Assembly (NCBI GenBank): GCA_018340805.1
Contig: JACMZG010001913.1
Coordinates: 36,561,476 to 36,625,475, forward strand
Origin: Microvelia longipes
Lineage: Eukaryota > Arthropoda > Insecta > Hemiptera > Veliidae
Reading direction: 5' to 3'
DNA: 64,000 nt
Below are positions 47,221 to 59,045 of the stretch, in pieces. Numbering within the stretch: the stretch's first letter is position 1; every line of letters begins with the position of its first letter. The position numbers and the translations under genes were made by a program. Below the pieces are notes generated by a model that did not search any database, had not been told where the DNA came from, and was given only the letters and a program-made list of their open reading frames with translations.

Positions 47221-47910
47221 GTCCTTCGTATCCTCTGATAGTCAGTCCCCTTGTCCCTTGCCTCGTGTATTCACCGACAGGTTCTCCAACTCTTGACAGG
47301 TTCCCATTAAGCCTTGACAGGGTCCCGGCTATCCTCTGACTGGATCTCGCTAACCTCTGGTAGGGTCTCGGATATCCTCTGACAGGATCTCGCTAACCCT
47401 TACCAGGGTCTCTGATATCCCATGACAGGATCTCGCTAACCTCTGGCAGGGTCTCGGATATCCCCGGACAAGATCTCGCTAACCTCTGGCAGGGCCTCGG
47501 ACATCCCCTGACAGGATTTCGCTAACCTCTGGCAGGGTCTCGGATATCCTCTGACAGGATCTCGCTAACCCTTACCAGGGTCTCTGATATCCCATGACAG
47601 GATCTCGCTAACCTCTGGCAGGGTCTCGGATATCCTCTGACAGGATCTCGCTAACCCTTACCAGGGTCTCTGATATCCCATGACAAGATCTCGCTAACCT
47701 CTGGCAGGGCCTCGGACATCCCCTGACAGGATCTCGCTAACTCTTACAAGGGTCTTAAATATCCTCTGCCATATAATAATTTACATATAATAATTACATA
47801 TATCACATTTTTATTTAGGTAGGGCCTCGTGTATCAAAATCCTTTCAAAATCCTTTGACAGGATTTTACTAACCTTTGGCAGGGTGTCGTGTATCCTCTG
47901 ACAGGTTCTC
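47221..47910 (+). repeat. 43-bp minisatellite
   Basis: About ten clear units of 'ctcgctaacctctggcaggg' plus 'tctcggatatcctctgacag', with weaker units at both ends and an AT-rich break at 47770-47820. Two unit types alternate ('cctctggcaggg' and 'cccttaccaggg'), a higher-order pattern. Confidence 0.9.
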
Positions 47911-48803
47911 TGACACTTTACTTACCCAGTTTGGATACCCTTGCTCTAGGCTATTTAAAACTTTGCTCATTCTACCAAATTATCTCTGAACGACATTTTG
48001 TGCACTCATACAAAACTTAATTAATAATGGATAAAATTGATTAACTAGAAGATTTGTCTCTGGTGCGAAGCATAACTCGACTTGGAATAATGGGCTAGGA
48101 ATCAAGAATTTTAAAGGAAAATTGCAAAAAAAGTTAAATAATGTAAGCGAAACAATATTAATCAAAAAAGCCCTTGAAATTACTTATCATGTTTCTTAAA
48201 AGCTTAATCAATTTCCTACAAGGCTTAAATTACAATTTAGAAAAAGAAAATGATTTGGTCGTCTAGGGAGCGGCCATGTGACCAGTAGGCAGGTCATGGC
48301 CGTAGAAAACGACCTAGAGACACACTAACTCAGGGAGGAGTTCTAGAAGATCAACGCGACGACGCCTACCGGACTTGTTTAAGTCGGCCTTCTTCAAGAA
48401 ATTAACTGGTAAGGCTGCATACCTATCGAACTTTATCTGGACCCTCCCGGGACTTTCCCTTCGTCATATTCACTTTTTCTAGTTTGTTCTTGAAGTAACA
48501 AAGAGTAAGGACTGTAAAGGATCATAATTGATCTTAAATCAACCAAAAGAAATTAATTAAACCTTTTATCAATCTTATTAAATGCTTTGAAGTTTTTGTA
48601 GAAAGTTTAGGAATTGAATGAGTAAAAAATATTTATAACTAGCCTAGTAAGTTTGTTTTATTGGCATACTAAACTGGTTTAAGTCAGTGACAAGTGAAAG
48701 CATAGTGGACTTTATTTTGTTCAGATATAAAGTTTGCATTCGTCAGTACAAGAAACAAATGAAGATTGATAGCCGATGTGAAAACTAAAATAAATAAAAG
48801 AAA
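47911..48803. other. intergenic, no gene recognised
   Basis: A G+C-richer patch at 48255-48460 ('gagcggccatgtgaccagta', 'ggaccctcccgggac') has no frame or RNA fold I can name. Confidence 0.4.
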
Positions 48804-49105
48804 TCGGGTCACGGGTACTTCTGACTCGCTTCGCTCGTCCTCAGATTGTAAGAAGTACGTTTTATTTCCAGCGGTTACCCATTCTGGCACTGACTACGCT
48901 CGATGCCGTTTAACTTTTGTGATTCAGCATAAATCATTGAAATATTTGTCGTATTGAAAAGAACTTCGATGTTCATATAAGGTGTACATTTGTACTAAAT
49001 TTTAATTCAATTCTATTGTTTTACGCTTATTTTCTTTTTAAAAAACGTATAAAAATCATTCGATAAAAATTGAACAAGTGCTGATAATGTGATGGAATTT
49101 ATCAT
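48804..49105 (-). repeat. family A repeat, inverted 3' half
   Basis: From 'aaatcgggtcacgggtac' with one 'gactcgcttcgctcgtcc' block and the 5S-like segment (48869-48932, 'ccagcggttacccattctgg'), to 'aagtgctgataatgtgatgg'. Confidence 0.85.
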
Positions 49106-49117
49106 TTACTTGCACTT

Positions 49118-49351
49118 ATGTGTGGTAAATTTATTATTGCCGGTTTTAAGAAACATGATGATGTTCGGGTTATTTTACCCTATGATTCTATGGGCGTTAT
49201 TAAAGATTTAAGTCGTCAGTATAATATTATGGCATGGAATATTGCATTTCTTAGAGGTAAAGAAAACGAGTCGATTTTAAAGGTATTCAGAAATGTTTTC
49301 TCAAAAATAAATAATTTTAGAACACAATCGATTCTTAATAGAGGGATGTAA
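49118..49351 (+). pseudogene. possible retroelement protein fragment
   Basis: A 77-codon frame lies between a family A copy and a family B copy. 'VILPYDSMGVIKDLSRQYNI' resembles the LPY...LSR...NI pattern found downstream of the catalytic domain in some Penelope-like and LINE reverse transcriptases. It has a less AT-driven codon pattern than the other small frames here. The match is by eye and weak; no catalytic motif is present. Confidence 0.3.
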
Positions 49352-49387
49352 AGTATTCTTGAAAAGTTGGAGTAAATGTTATAGTCC

Positions 49388-50080
49388 TAGCGCTAGGCCT
49401 AAAAAATGTGACACATTTTGTACTACTTTAAACCAAATTTTTCTGAAAAAAACTGTAAAATATAAACGAAAAGCATAGTCTGCCTATCCAGAGTGGAGTC
49501 CTTCATATGAAAGCGCTCGCTCAAAATATTAGAAAATCGCACACATTCCAGTTTTCTTGCAATAAGTGGTTCCCTGTAGGTCGTATGCGAAGCATGAAGA
49601 GATAATTTTTTAAAGCTGATAAAATTTCCGATAAAAACGAGTGTTTTTTTGTCAAAATCGGATGAATACAACTGAAGTTATGACATTTGTTAAATGACCA
49701 AAAAATGCACAAAAAGTCGCATTTATGCAAGTTCGCTCACTTTGCATAAATTAACCATTTTCAGTGAATTTGAAAAATCCATAACTTTGGTTGCTGATAT
49801 CCAATTTAGATGATTAAACACTTGTATTATAGAGCATTTTATCATCTTTACAAAATGTTCTCTTCATGTTTTACACACGACCCACAGGGAACCACTTATT
49901 TCAAGAAAATTGAAAATTGTGCGATTTTATAAAATTTTGAACATGCGCAATCATATGATGGGCTCCACTCTGGATAGGCAGACTATGTTTTTTCTTCATA
50001 ATTAAAGGTACATTTTCAGGAAAATTTGGTTTGAAGTAGTTCGAAATGAGTCACATTTTTTCAGGTCCGGCTCTTGGACC
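49388..50080. mobile_element. family B foldback element, full-length
   Basis: Left arm 49396-49600, right arm 49850-50076, with 'aaaatgtgacacattttgta', 'tctgcctatccagagtggag' and 'aagtggttccctgt' inverted at the right, ending 'caggtccggctcttgg'. The arms are more alike than at 33993. Confidence 0.82.
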
Positions 50081-50082
50081 AT

Positions 50083-50880
50083 ATAAACGTGGTTTGAATA
50101 CTTTCGATAGGGTCTTATCGTGAAATAATTTACTCCCTTTTTATAGGCTAAATTTTATTATGTATAGTGAAATAGTTAAGAGATTGGAGCAGAAAAATAG
50201 CAACACTTTTTGCTTAAAAAGGATAATAGTAAAGTAGCACTAGCTCAGGATTTTCTACTAGTAAAAATTGGAAGCTTTAGGTTTTAAAATTTATAACTTT
50301 AAAAAGCAATTTAACCTTTCCCCTTTCCTTTTTATTAAGAATATTATGTTCGCACGACTTGATATTCATTTTTTGTAGTAGTCATGATTTCGTATAAAAC
50401 TAATTTAAAATTTTGTTTGATATCAAGATTATTGCCTCTTTTAGCGGATCCCCTAGAAAATTAGCTACTGAAATTAGGATCATTGAAAGGGGACTTCGAC
50501 TTATAGCATTTTATATGTCAAAATTAATATTAGAATTAGGGTTGTCAGATTTTAGCCAACATGGAGCCGAACAAATGTAGTAAACGGTGGAGGGAGGGAG
50601 GGTAGGGTTAGGGGTCCATTTATCCAATAATTTTACTCCTGTAATAATTTATTATCAAGCGAAAGGTGGCAATAATAAATTGCTAGAGCCAAAATATTAA
50701 ATATATTATAAATAAATATTGATTTCAGCCTTGTTGCATACAACTTTTAGACCATAAGAAAATAGAATGTCAACACTTCGACTCTAAACGTCAACAAGCT
50801 TGTTCACAAACTAAACATGAATTAAAAAAGTTCGGGTACACGTTCCGTAAGAACTTATCTATAGTAACGATACGATAAAA
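50083..50880. other. AT-rich sequence, no gene seen
   Basis: No recognisable structure. Confidence 0.5.
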
Positions 50881-50881
50881 C

Positions 50882-51700
50882 TCCCTACTTTGAACTCGCT
50901 TCGATCATCCTCAGAATATTCTATTCGTAAATTTTATACTGCAACACGTCTGCGAACTCGCTTCGCTCGTCCTTAGACAATAATTACATTGTTGAGAATA
51001 ATTACGAGTTCGGAGTAGTCTCCAAACTCTTAACAGAGGTCCTGGAGAGTTGACGACTCGATATATCTCCGGCACTGATGATGGCGTAAGCTGAAAGCCG
51101 GTTCTGCCTTAATAAATAAAAATCTTGTGGAAAAGACGGAGTTAATGGTTTTTCAATAATTACATTAGTTTTATTTCCAACGTTCATCCGTCCAGCTACT
51201 GACCTTACTCGATGCTGCTTAACTTTTATGATCCAACAAACCATAGACATACTTACCGTATAAAAAACTTAGTATACTTATTATTACGTAAAGGGATACA
51301 CTAATACCAAATTTCAATTCAATTGTATTGTTTTCCATTTTTTTATTTTTTTTTAAATACGTATTCAAGTCAGTCGATAAAAATTGAACTAATGCTGATA
51401 ATGTGATGGAACTTAGCACATATGTTGGTTTTATATATGACTACATGCGCGGCTTATCTCCAACAAGTTCCACATTTAATGAATTTTCGAAATTTTTATT
51501 GCGGGTTAATAACGTATTAAAAAAAAAGAAATTTTCGGATCTTTAGGTTTGCACAACTAGATTAACTTAAAAATTGATTGAATGATATCCAGTTTTATCT
51601 CTCTTGCATAAATACACTGGGACATGCAATGATAACAGACACACATTCGTACAGACAGAGAAACAGTTTTGTAAAATCCACTCAGGAAGTCTTTTCATAC
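50882..51700 (-). repeat. family A repeat, inverted, with nested Penelope-like insert
   Basis: Terminal module at 50890-50990, insert at 50991-51153, 5S-like segment at 51174-51236, then the body to about 51700. Confidence 0.88.
50991..51153 (+). mobile_element. short (163-bp) Penelope-like insert with target duplication and hammerhead-like core
   Basis: Flanked by the 13-bp direct repeat 'caataattacatt' at 50978-50990 and 51154-51166, so its limits are exact. CTGATGA (51075-51081), stem GGC/GCT with a GTAA loop, and GAAA (51093-51096) sit between CCGGC and GCCGG. It ends 'aataaataaaaatcttgtgg' and 'aaaagacggagtt'. It has no coding capacity. Confidence 0.75.
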
Positions 51701-51719
51701 TTCTGTTGTGCCTGTAAAC

Positions 51720-52140
51720 TTTGCACCACGTAATACAAAGTGTACTTACTAATGAGTAAATTAGTGAACAAACGTTACTGACTTACAAAGTTACACTTAC
51801 AAAGACTACTATAGCAAGTAATGTTTGTCAACAAAGTTACACTGACAAAGTCTTCTTGCGAATAAAGTTAGTAAACAATGTACACAGGCTTACAAAGTTA
51901 CACTGACAAAGTCTACTAGCGAATAAAGTTAGTAAACAATGTACACAGACTTACAAAGTTACACTGACAAAGTCTACTAGCGAATAAAGTTAGTAAACAA
52001 TGTACACAGACTTACAAAGTTACACTGACAAAGTCTACTAATAAGTAAAGTTAATGAACAAAGTTCACTGACTTACAAAGCAACATTGACTAAGTCTACT
52101 AACCAGTATATTTAGTGAACAAAGTTCACTTAAGTTTACA
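51720..52140 (+). repeat. 61-bp minisatellite
   Basis: About six units of 'actagcgaataaagttagta', 'aacaatgtacacagactta' and 'caaagttacactgacaaagt'. The central three are almost identical, the outer ones degenerate. Confidence 0.9.
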
Positions 52141-53029
52141 TCATTACTCTCTTGTATCTCAAGTCTGCATCGACATAACATTAGTATGTAACATATATGG
52201 TAGGGCCTAAAAAGTTTTGTACAACCGGACTTCCGGTTCGCCGACTTTTGCGGTAAACCAGTTGAATTAAGATTTTAAGATATAACAAAAGTTTTAAGTT
52301 AAGTTATTAACTGGAGAAAGTATATGCAGATAGACGTAGCAACCGAGAGATTAAATCATACAAACCTACATAGATCTTTCTTGAGTTGAGGAATGTACCA
52401 TAAAATGATCAAATGAGTTTTGCTATATTTTAGAAAGATTTTCAGATAAACGTTTTTAGTTTGCCAATAACAAACACTATTACTTGAGTATTTGAGTGTT
52501 TTGTTTCATATAATATAAGCTAAATGTGATTTTATTATCAGTATGACGATGTGGTTTTAATAGTTATATGTAGGGCTCAAGCAAAAGGCTTAAATGTGAA
52601 TAAAACGAAAAAATTCCAAAAAGCCACTTTTTTTTGGCATTTTTTTTTTAAAGAGCATCAAACGTTTTTGAAACAGTAATAATGTTTAATAATTGGCAAA
52701 AAAAATGTTCACACGTTGAGTGCAGCTGCTTCAAGGTTGCGAAAATACTAAACATTGTAAATGGATTGGGTAGTAGTCTAAAGAATAAAATTATTTGATG
52801 AGCAAGATACAAAATTTTAAAATATCTAAAAATAATAATAAGCAATCACCGTGTTGTCATTAATTATTTATGTTTCTAAAGGCCCCTCTACTGAGGAGAA
52901 GCAGGGGGGATGTATGTCACGTAATGGATGTAACCTAATAGATTTGTTGGTCTTATATATTTTTGTGGAGCCATTTTTACGAGTTATTTATTTCGAAGTA
53001 ATTAGTAGTTATTACGGGTTAGTGAGGGT
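52141..53029. other. AT-rich sequence, no gene seen
   Basis: No recognisable structure. Confidence 0.5.
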
Positions 53030-53110
53030 ATAAAAATATATTATCCAACTGGACGTAACGATTAATATTTGTATCATTTTGACTCTCTAGCATAAAGACA
53101 CGAGGACTGT
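53030..53110 (-). repeat. family A fragment, inverted
   Basis: 'gactctctagcataaagaca' and 'gatgataacagacacacac' match the inverted middle of family A. The minisatellite grows out of its CA-rich part. Confidence 0.6.
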
Positions 53111-53422
53111 GATGATAACAGACACACACACATATAGACACAGACACACATTCTCAATACACACACTCATAGACACACATTCTCAATACACACACACATA
53201 GACACACATTCTCAATACACACACTCATAAACACACATTCTCAATACACACACTCATAGACATACATTCTCAATACACAACTCATAGACACACATTCTCA
53301 ATACACACCATTCTCAATACACACACACATAGACACATATTCTCAATACACACACTCATAAACACACATTCTCAATACACACCTCATAGACACACATTCT
53401 CAATACACTCACACATAGACAA
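53111..53422 (-). repeat. 29-bp minisatellite, CA-rich
   Basis: About ten units of 'acacacattctcaataca' plus 'cacactcatag', with small length changes. Confidence 0.92.
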
Positions 53423-53518
53423 TAGACATTCGATTGTCAAAATAATCAAATAAACAGAACAAAATTACTGTTATTTATATAATAAACTGCGTAGGCTTCC
53501 GCGGTTATTGTCATAACG

Positions 53519-53713
53519 ATTTAGATCTTCAGGTGATGACCGTGTTAATGTAGATGAAGAACCCGACTGTTTCGCTTCCACTGTTGGAGGTATATTCAGG
53601 GATGTAGGACATCTTCAGGGATGCTCTATATCCCTGAAGATGCCTCCCACAGTGGAAGCGAAACGTCGGATTCTTCATCCACATCGACGCGGTCACCACC
53701 GTAAGATCTAAAT
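53519..53713 (+). mobile_element. Penelope-like foldback with hammerhead-like core
   Basis: Arms 'atttagatcttcaggtgatg' (53519 on) and inverse ending 'gtaagatctaaat' (53713). CTGAAGA at 53634-53640, a stem with one mismatch (GCCTCC/GGAAGC), and GAAACGTCGG at 53660-53669. The opposite arm carries the inverse 'ctgtttcgcttccactg'. Confidence 0.6.
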
Positions 53714-53959
53714 CTTTAGTTATTTATATAGCAGAACGTTTATAATCTAAACTACCTACCAATACAATTTATAAGATGATAAGATCATACAATTTATCAA
53801 AGACGCATATAATTGTCCCTTAAATATTAAAATAATTTAATTGGATCAATATTTCGTCAAATCTCCAATATAGTTACGGCATTGTTTGGAGAAAAAATTA
53901 TTCACGATTCAAAGTCCGTCCCTGAGAGCCCTAACACGATGTTTTAGGTATTTCAATTA

Positions 53960-54320
53960 TTACGTTCACACTCTAGATCCGCGGATCGTATAGAATACGT
54001 ATACAATACGCTCAACTAACGTTACGTTTCTTGCAGCGTATTTGTTAAGTCGATCGAGTGATAACTGATCCCGCCAAAACATGGCGTCTTGTATAGTGAA
54101 GCTTCACTTTTGGTTATAAGGAAGTTTAAAACAAAAAATATATTTAATTAAAGGTACATACACAAAAAGACAGCGATATCGGGGGATCCATTTAGATTCT
54201 ATGTCCCTAGTTCTAGCGTATGCGATCGGATCCCCTCCGCATGGTTCACACAGCTTAAATTACCGTATTGAGAGATCGTACTCTATACGATACGTGGATC
54301 TAAAGTGTGTGAGAACGTAC
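53960..54320. mobile_element. MITE-like foldback with ~38-bp ends
   Basis: 'gttcacactctagatccgcg' and 'gatcgtatagaatacg' at the left pair with 'cgtactctatacgatacg' and 'tggatctaaagtgtgtgaga' at the right. 'acgt'/'acgtac' borders both ends. Nested in the family D element. Confidence 0.65.
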
Positions 54321-54355
54321 TAAAAATATTGAGATAGGCTGTGCCTCTATATCTC

Positions 54356-55440
54356 TATGATCTATAGAACCTCTACAATCTATTCTCTTGTTTATATTCC
54401 ACCATAGCATTCTTGCAAGTGTATGAATAAAAAAATAACTAAATAAAACTAAATACTACAATTGAGATTGCAATAACGAGACTTAGAAAGTTCGACGATT
54501 AATGTAAACTTTATAAAACCATAGACCCAATAGTATTTTCTATAGTAAGTACACTGTAATTCATAACTAAGCAGTAAAAAAGTGAAACTTTCAATATAGT
54601 ACAATGCAGTCAGTTCTTTAGTTCCTGTATTTTACGATCTTTTATTGACTGTTTTCACTTTATATAAATCAACAATTTGAATTCAAAGTACATACGAATA
54701 GATTTTGAAGTCATAATCAACCATATTAAGTTAAGGACATTAAAATAGAAAATAGCTAAGATTCATTTATAATTTTAAGCTGTAAAAATTAATATGACAT
54801 ACAATATTAAGAAGGTAGTTTTTTTTCTCTTGAATTTATTTTGTTTTAATGAAATACTTCAAGAATTCTTTTTGAAAAAATTTAAAGAACTCAGTCACTT
54901 ATTTTTTATTATTTATGTATTTATTTATTTCTATGAACATTGTATGAAAAATATACAAATTACTTATAAAAATAATAACGCATGTTAGCGTCTACAAGCT
55001 ATGTATGACTTAAAATTAAATGTAATCTTGCATTAACTGATTAATGAACAACTTTAAATAAAGATTAAGCAAAGATTTATTAAAATTAGTATTTGAATTT
55101 TTTTAATAATTTAATTCATCATTTTACTTGGTGTCATATAAACAAAGTCACATAAGACATTCATTTACGGAAAATACAGAGTTGTTCTTTTGATAGGAAT
55201 AAAATTAGTTATTTGAAATCTTTAAGAGTCGTTGACAGTTTTTTTAAGTAACTTTATAAAATACCTGTCAGTTAGTTTTATTGCTAGAACGTGATATTTC
55301 TTGTATTTTTATTATGCTTTGAAATGGTTAAGAATGTTTATAAATAAGAAAAGAATTCAAAAGTATTTTGTTGAATGGAGAGTGTTTTTAAAGAATTTCA
55401 ATTAAAATCTAGAGGCAAAGGCCTTTTGTTTATTGTATTA
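54356..55440. other. AT-rich sequence, no gene seen
   Basis: No recognisable structure. Confidence 0.5.
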
Positions 55441-55449
55441 ATCAATAAC

Positions 55450-55700
55450 AAAAACGGCCACGGTCTACCTCCGTGGCCGTGATCGTAAAGGCATTCGATT
55501 TCGGCACCGGAGGTACGGGGTTCGCATCCCGGGCTATGCTCTAAGATTTTATGAATAGTATTTGTATTAAAAAGATTTCGCCAACTTTAATTAATTCTTA
55601 GAGTGTTGTAGATGCAACCCACCTGAGGTAGTTCCCGCAGTCTGAATACCCTGATGGGCCGAAAGGCCCTAAAACGGGCATTTTTTTTTCATTTTTTTTT
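55450..55700 (+). mobile_element. SINE, tRNA-derived, with target duplication
   Basis: Flanked by 'atcaataac' at 55441-55449 and 55701-55709. The head has a box-A-like 'tggccgtgatcg' (about 55474) and a clear box B 'ggttcgcatcccg' (about 55519). The 3' end has a hairpin GGGCC-GAAA-GGCCC, then TAAAACGGGC and long T-runs, the first of which would stop Pol III. Confidence 0.82.
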
Positions 55701-55709
55701 ATCAATAAC

Positions 55710-55989
55710 TAACAACAGGCCTTCGGTGTTTTGGCCGCTACGCGACACTGAAAACTGCTTCGCGACCCCTGCGCTTCCCTGTGTCTAATCTAAATATAGG
55801 CAACATGCTTGTTGTCCTATATCAGTTTGACATACTAATAGATTATATAAGTGTCATGCTGCTAAGATAATAGCGAATTTTGATGTATTATTCTAATTTT
55901 AATGTATTAATTAATTTATCAATTACTAAGTACTTTATTGTATAATTGTAATGTATTATTAAAATCGTTATTTGTTTACATTGTATTGT
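55710..55989. other. short G+C-rich patch then AT-rich sequence
   Basis: 'ttggccgctacgcgac' and 'gcttcgcgacccctgcgctt' resemble the words at 11010 and 62410. No gene seen. Confidence 0.4.
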
Positions 55990-56185
55990 ATATGTCAATT
56001 GATAAACCAGAACGAATGCTGATGATAAAATTTACATTCTTACATTTGTTAAACGTATTTATTCGTGTCCGAGTATACAATTTCAGCTTGATTAGATGCA
56101 TTTTTGTTATCTGAGATAAGTTTTGTAATTTTTGAAATTTTTTGCTGAGTCATCACTGTGGGTTTATAACGTCACATATATGAGC
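55990..56185 (-). repeat. family A fragment, inverted
   Basis: 'cgaatgctgatgataaaat' to 'tttgctgagtcatcactgtg' and 'tttataacgtcac', the inverted middle of family A. Confidence 0.6.
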
Positions 56186-57175
56186 GTTATAAACTTCATG
56201 AGCTTAGTTTTCTATGAAATTTCACTAAAATGTAAGAAAATCTTATTTTACTACCATTACACACTCAATATATTTATATAATTATTATTCACTAACGCCT
56301 ATTCTGTGGTATACGATCGTTTAACGAAAGTGACATAACCTATAATAATAATTTCTAACAAAAGAATGACTTTAACGATTGTTCTAAAATCATCCTATTC
56401 TTCCCGAGTGAAAGAAGAAAGAAGAATCGTCCTTGATAGTGACCTTCCTAATTGTGGGCTCGGTGACCTTGTTCTTAAGCTGGGTCAAGGCTGTCAGCAC
56501 AGTTAAGAAAAACTAGGACTTCTTCCAAGCCTCTTTGAATTCTTTGACTGGTAGGTGGGCAACAATTTAAATAGTTTATAGGCGCCTTTAATAAAATATT
56601 TTAATGACTCGAGATTAGTGGTTCGGAGCAGGTTGTTAAAAAAGGAAAATTGCTTTGAATCAATCACTTTGTATTTGTACTGTATTTTGTACGGAAAAAA
56701 GAATTTAATGAAATAATAATCAATTAAATAATTATATTTATTAAACCTCTGTATGTGATCAGCTACTCCACTGTGATTTAAAATTTAGTTGTAGTGAAAT
56801 GTTGAGTATATAACTTTAGTTCCCATTAGGTTAAGTACGCACCCACGGACCATTTTTTAAACCCCTACGGGACAAATACTTCTGTGATACTAGTTTTTAG
56901 TAATTTGTGATACTATTCTTAAGACCTTAGTTAGTAAGTGAAGTTGGTAAGTTTTAGCTTAGCCTTAGTTTTCTTGGTTAAGTATGCTTCGTCCATGCAG
57001 CGGCTATTTGTTAAAACCCTGTGTGGCACCCTCTACTATGTGATACTAATTTTAAGTTCTATATGTTCTAGTTTTGTCTTTATTTATTTAGTCATGATCC
57101 AATTTATTGGATTCGTACTAGTTTGCCATAACACCTTTGATAACTCCAACCTTTAACCTGTGTACCTCTTAATAT
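56186..57175. other. AT-rich sequence, no gene seen
   Basis: No recognisable structure. Confidence 0.5.
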
Positions 57176-57179
57176 TCAT

Positions 57180-57405
57180 CGTTCATCAACTAAATTGTCG
57201 AGTCATCAATGATGACGAATGTCGAATGGTGGAACAGTTCCCAGAAGTACATTGCTTTTTGCTTGTTATTCCCTAGGTGTCTATTCATGTTTTGCAAAAT
57301 ACGGTAGTATCAAATGATATATGTTTTGCTTGCCATGATCGATGGCGGTAAGAGAGCGCCGCTTGTCTCTGTTAAATAGTTCACATTATATTCTTCGGAA
57401 AGAAT
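57180..57405 (-). repeat. dispersed repeat also seen at 11330-11500/12490-12540 and 32820-33000
   Basis: 'gatgacgaatgtcgaatggt', 'cctaggtgtctattcatg' and 'attcttcggaaag' are the inverse of sequence around the LINE insertion at 11499. Confidence 0.6.
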
Positions 57406-58230
57406 TGAAAGTCACAGCATATGAATTCCTTTAATTAAACATTTGATAGGTAAATTGTGTAAAATACTGTGTTATTCTCTGTCATAATAAAACTCTCGAT
57501 ATTTTTAGTTTTATTGTGCAGTACTAGGTAGCGCTAGTTGTCAAAATTTAATTAATTACTGTCAAAAACTAATAATTATTTATAATTGTCAAAATTTAAA
57601 TTAATTTTTTTTCTGATTATATTAATTAAAGCCCTCACCTAAGTCCGCCTGTGTAAAAACAAAAAAAAAAAATAAAATTACGAATACATTTTTTCTTACA
57701 TATCTGATTATACTCTATTATTATACTTCTTTAGATTAGATGACCCAATCTTTATAACACAATTCTAATCTAAAAAAATTCCCAATGTATAAATTTCATT
57801 GTTTTTAATTTGTTTCAGTATATGCAAAATTAACTAATGGTGTTTAGAAGAACACCATGGTATCTTCTCATCTGGCTTAGAAACACTTTCAACTTTACTC
57901 CTGGATTCCCTCATTGTAAAAAAAAGGAAGTTATTTAACAAAGTTTATAAAAAAATCATATCTGAACTATGACCTTTTCGGTTGAAATAAAGATTTAAAA
58001 ATAAGTTATAAAGTAGCTATAAATCGGTTCTTATTAAGTTTTTAACTGACGGCAACCTTTAGCTTTTAAACTATGACTTTCCATAATAAAATGTACGATG
58101 TTTGATAAGTTAACATTAGCAATTAAATAAACTGACTGTATGTATTGTGAATCCACTGGGTAACACGCTTTTAAATGGTTTTGATCTTACACTTTATTTA
58201 AAGCACATTTGAATGTAAAGCACTGAAAAT
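57406..58230. other. AT-rich sequence, no gene seen
   Basis: No recognisable structure. Confidence 0.5.
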
Positions 58231-58232
58231 CA

Positions 58233-59045
58233 AGCACGAAGTACCTCGGACGTTTTTCTTATCATGTCGGATTTGCAACACCTATACTCAATACATCGGA
58301 TTCGCTTCACTTGTTCCCGGACATTAAATTGCATTCGTTTTATTCCCGGCAATTTAAATTGTATTTAAACCAAAACAAATTTGGTTAGTGCCGGACGCTT
58401 GATTAAGGGGACTTTAGTTCTATGAAAAGTTTTGAACGATTTCTGGCGAATTCTCCAATTCACCTTTATTTAAGAAAATGTACAAGTTTGTTAACCAAAT
58501 TGTCTGACATATTACTTTTTGACGATAAATCTTATAAAGATTAAGAAGATAATTTGTTTTCATATCATTTTTATTATTTAAGCTGTGATTTTTCTAGTCT
58601 TTCTATTAATGTATTGTGTTTGTTTATTTATTTATTTATTTTAATAGTTTATTAATGTAGCTTGTTGAGAATGTTTCTGAAGATGCCTACAATGATAGGC
58701 GAAATATATTAAATTGAATAAATCGTTCAAAACTTTTTATAGAACTAAAGTCCCCTTGATCAAGCCTGAGATGGAGTTCTATAAACTTTCCAGTGCTACA
58801 AAGAACAAACTATTAGTGCCGGACGTGCTAGCTGCATCCAACCGCGTTGGATGTAGCTTATCATATATAATACAACAAAAAACCGTAAACTAATCCTTCC
58901 TAGTTTGCTAGTTGGAACTTAGTATACTTATTTATTAATTAAAAGGATACAATTGTACTAAATTTCAACTCCATTTCGATTTTTTAGATCTAATGCTGAT
59001 AATGATGAAACTTAGCACATATGTTGATCTTATACATGGCTACAC
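58233..59045 (-). repeat. family A remnant, inverted, split by a Penelope-like insert
   Basis: Terminal-module words at 58233-58370 ('gaagtacctcgg', 'ggattcgcttcac') and body words at 58910-59045 ('tgctgataatgatgaaactt', 'agcacatatgttgatctta'). The insert lies between. Confidence 0.6.
58397..58812 (+). mobile_element. Penelope-like insertion with target duplication and hammerhead-like core
   Basis: Flanked by 'ttagtgccggac' at 58385-58396 and 58813-58824. Inverted arms 'cttgattaaggggacttta' (58397 on) and 'taaagtccccttgatcaag' (about 58747-58766). CTGAAGA (58677-58683), a perfect stem GCCTA/TAGGC and GAAA (58701-58704). Confidence 0.75.

Larger units (their letters stand above)
53432..54355. 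mobile_element. family D element with nested insertions
   Basis: 'aataatcaaataaacagaac' and 'ccctgagagccct', then 'gagataggctgtgcctctat' and 'atctctatg' at the right, as in family D. A Penelope-like foldback (53519-53713) and a second foldback (53960-54320) are inserted. Confidence 0.6.
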
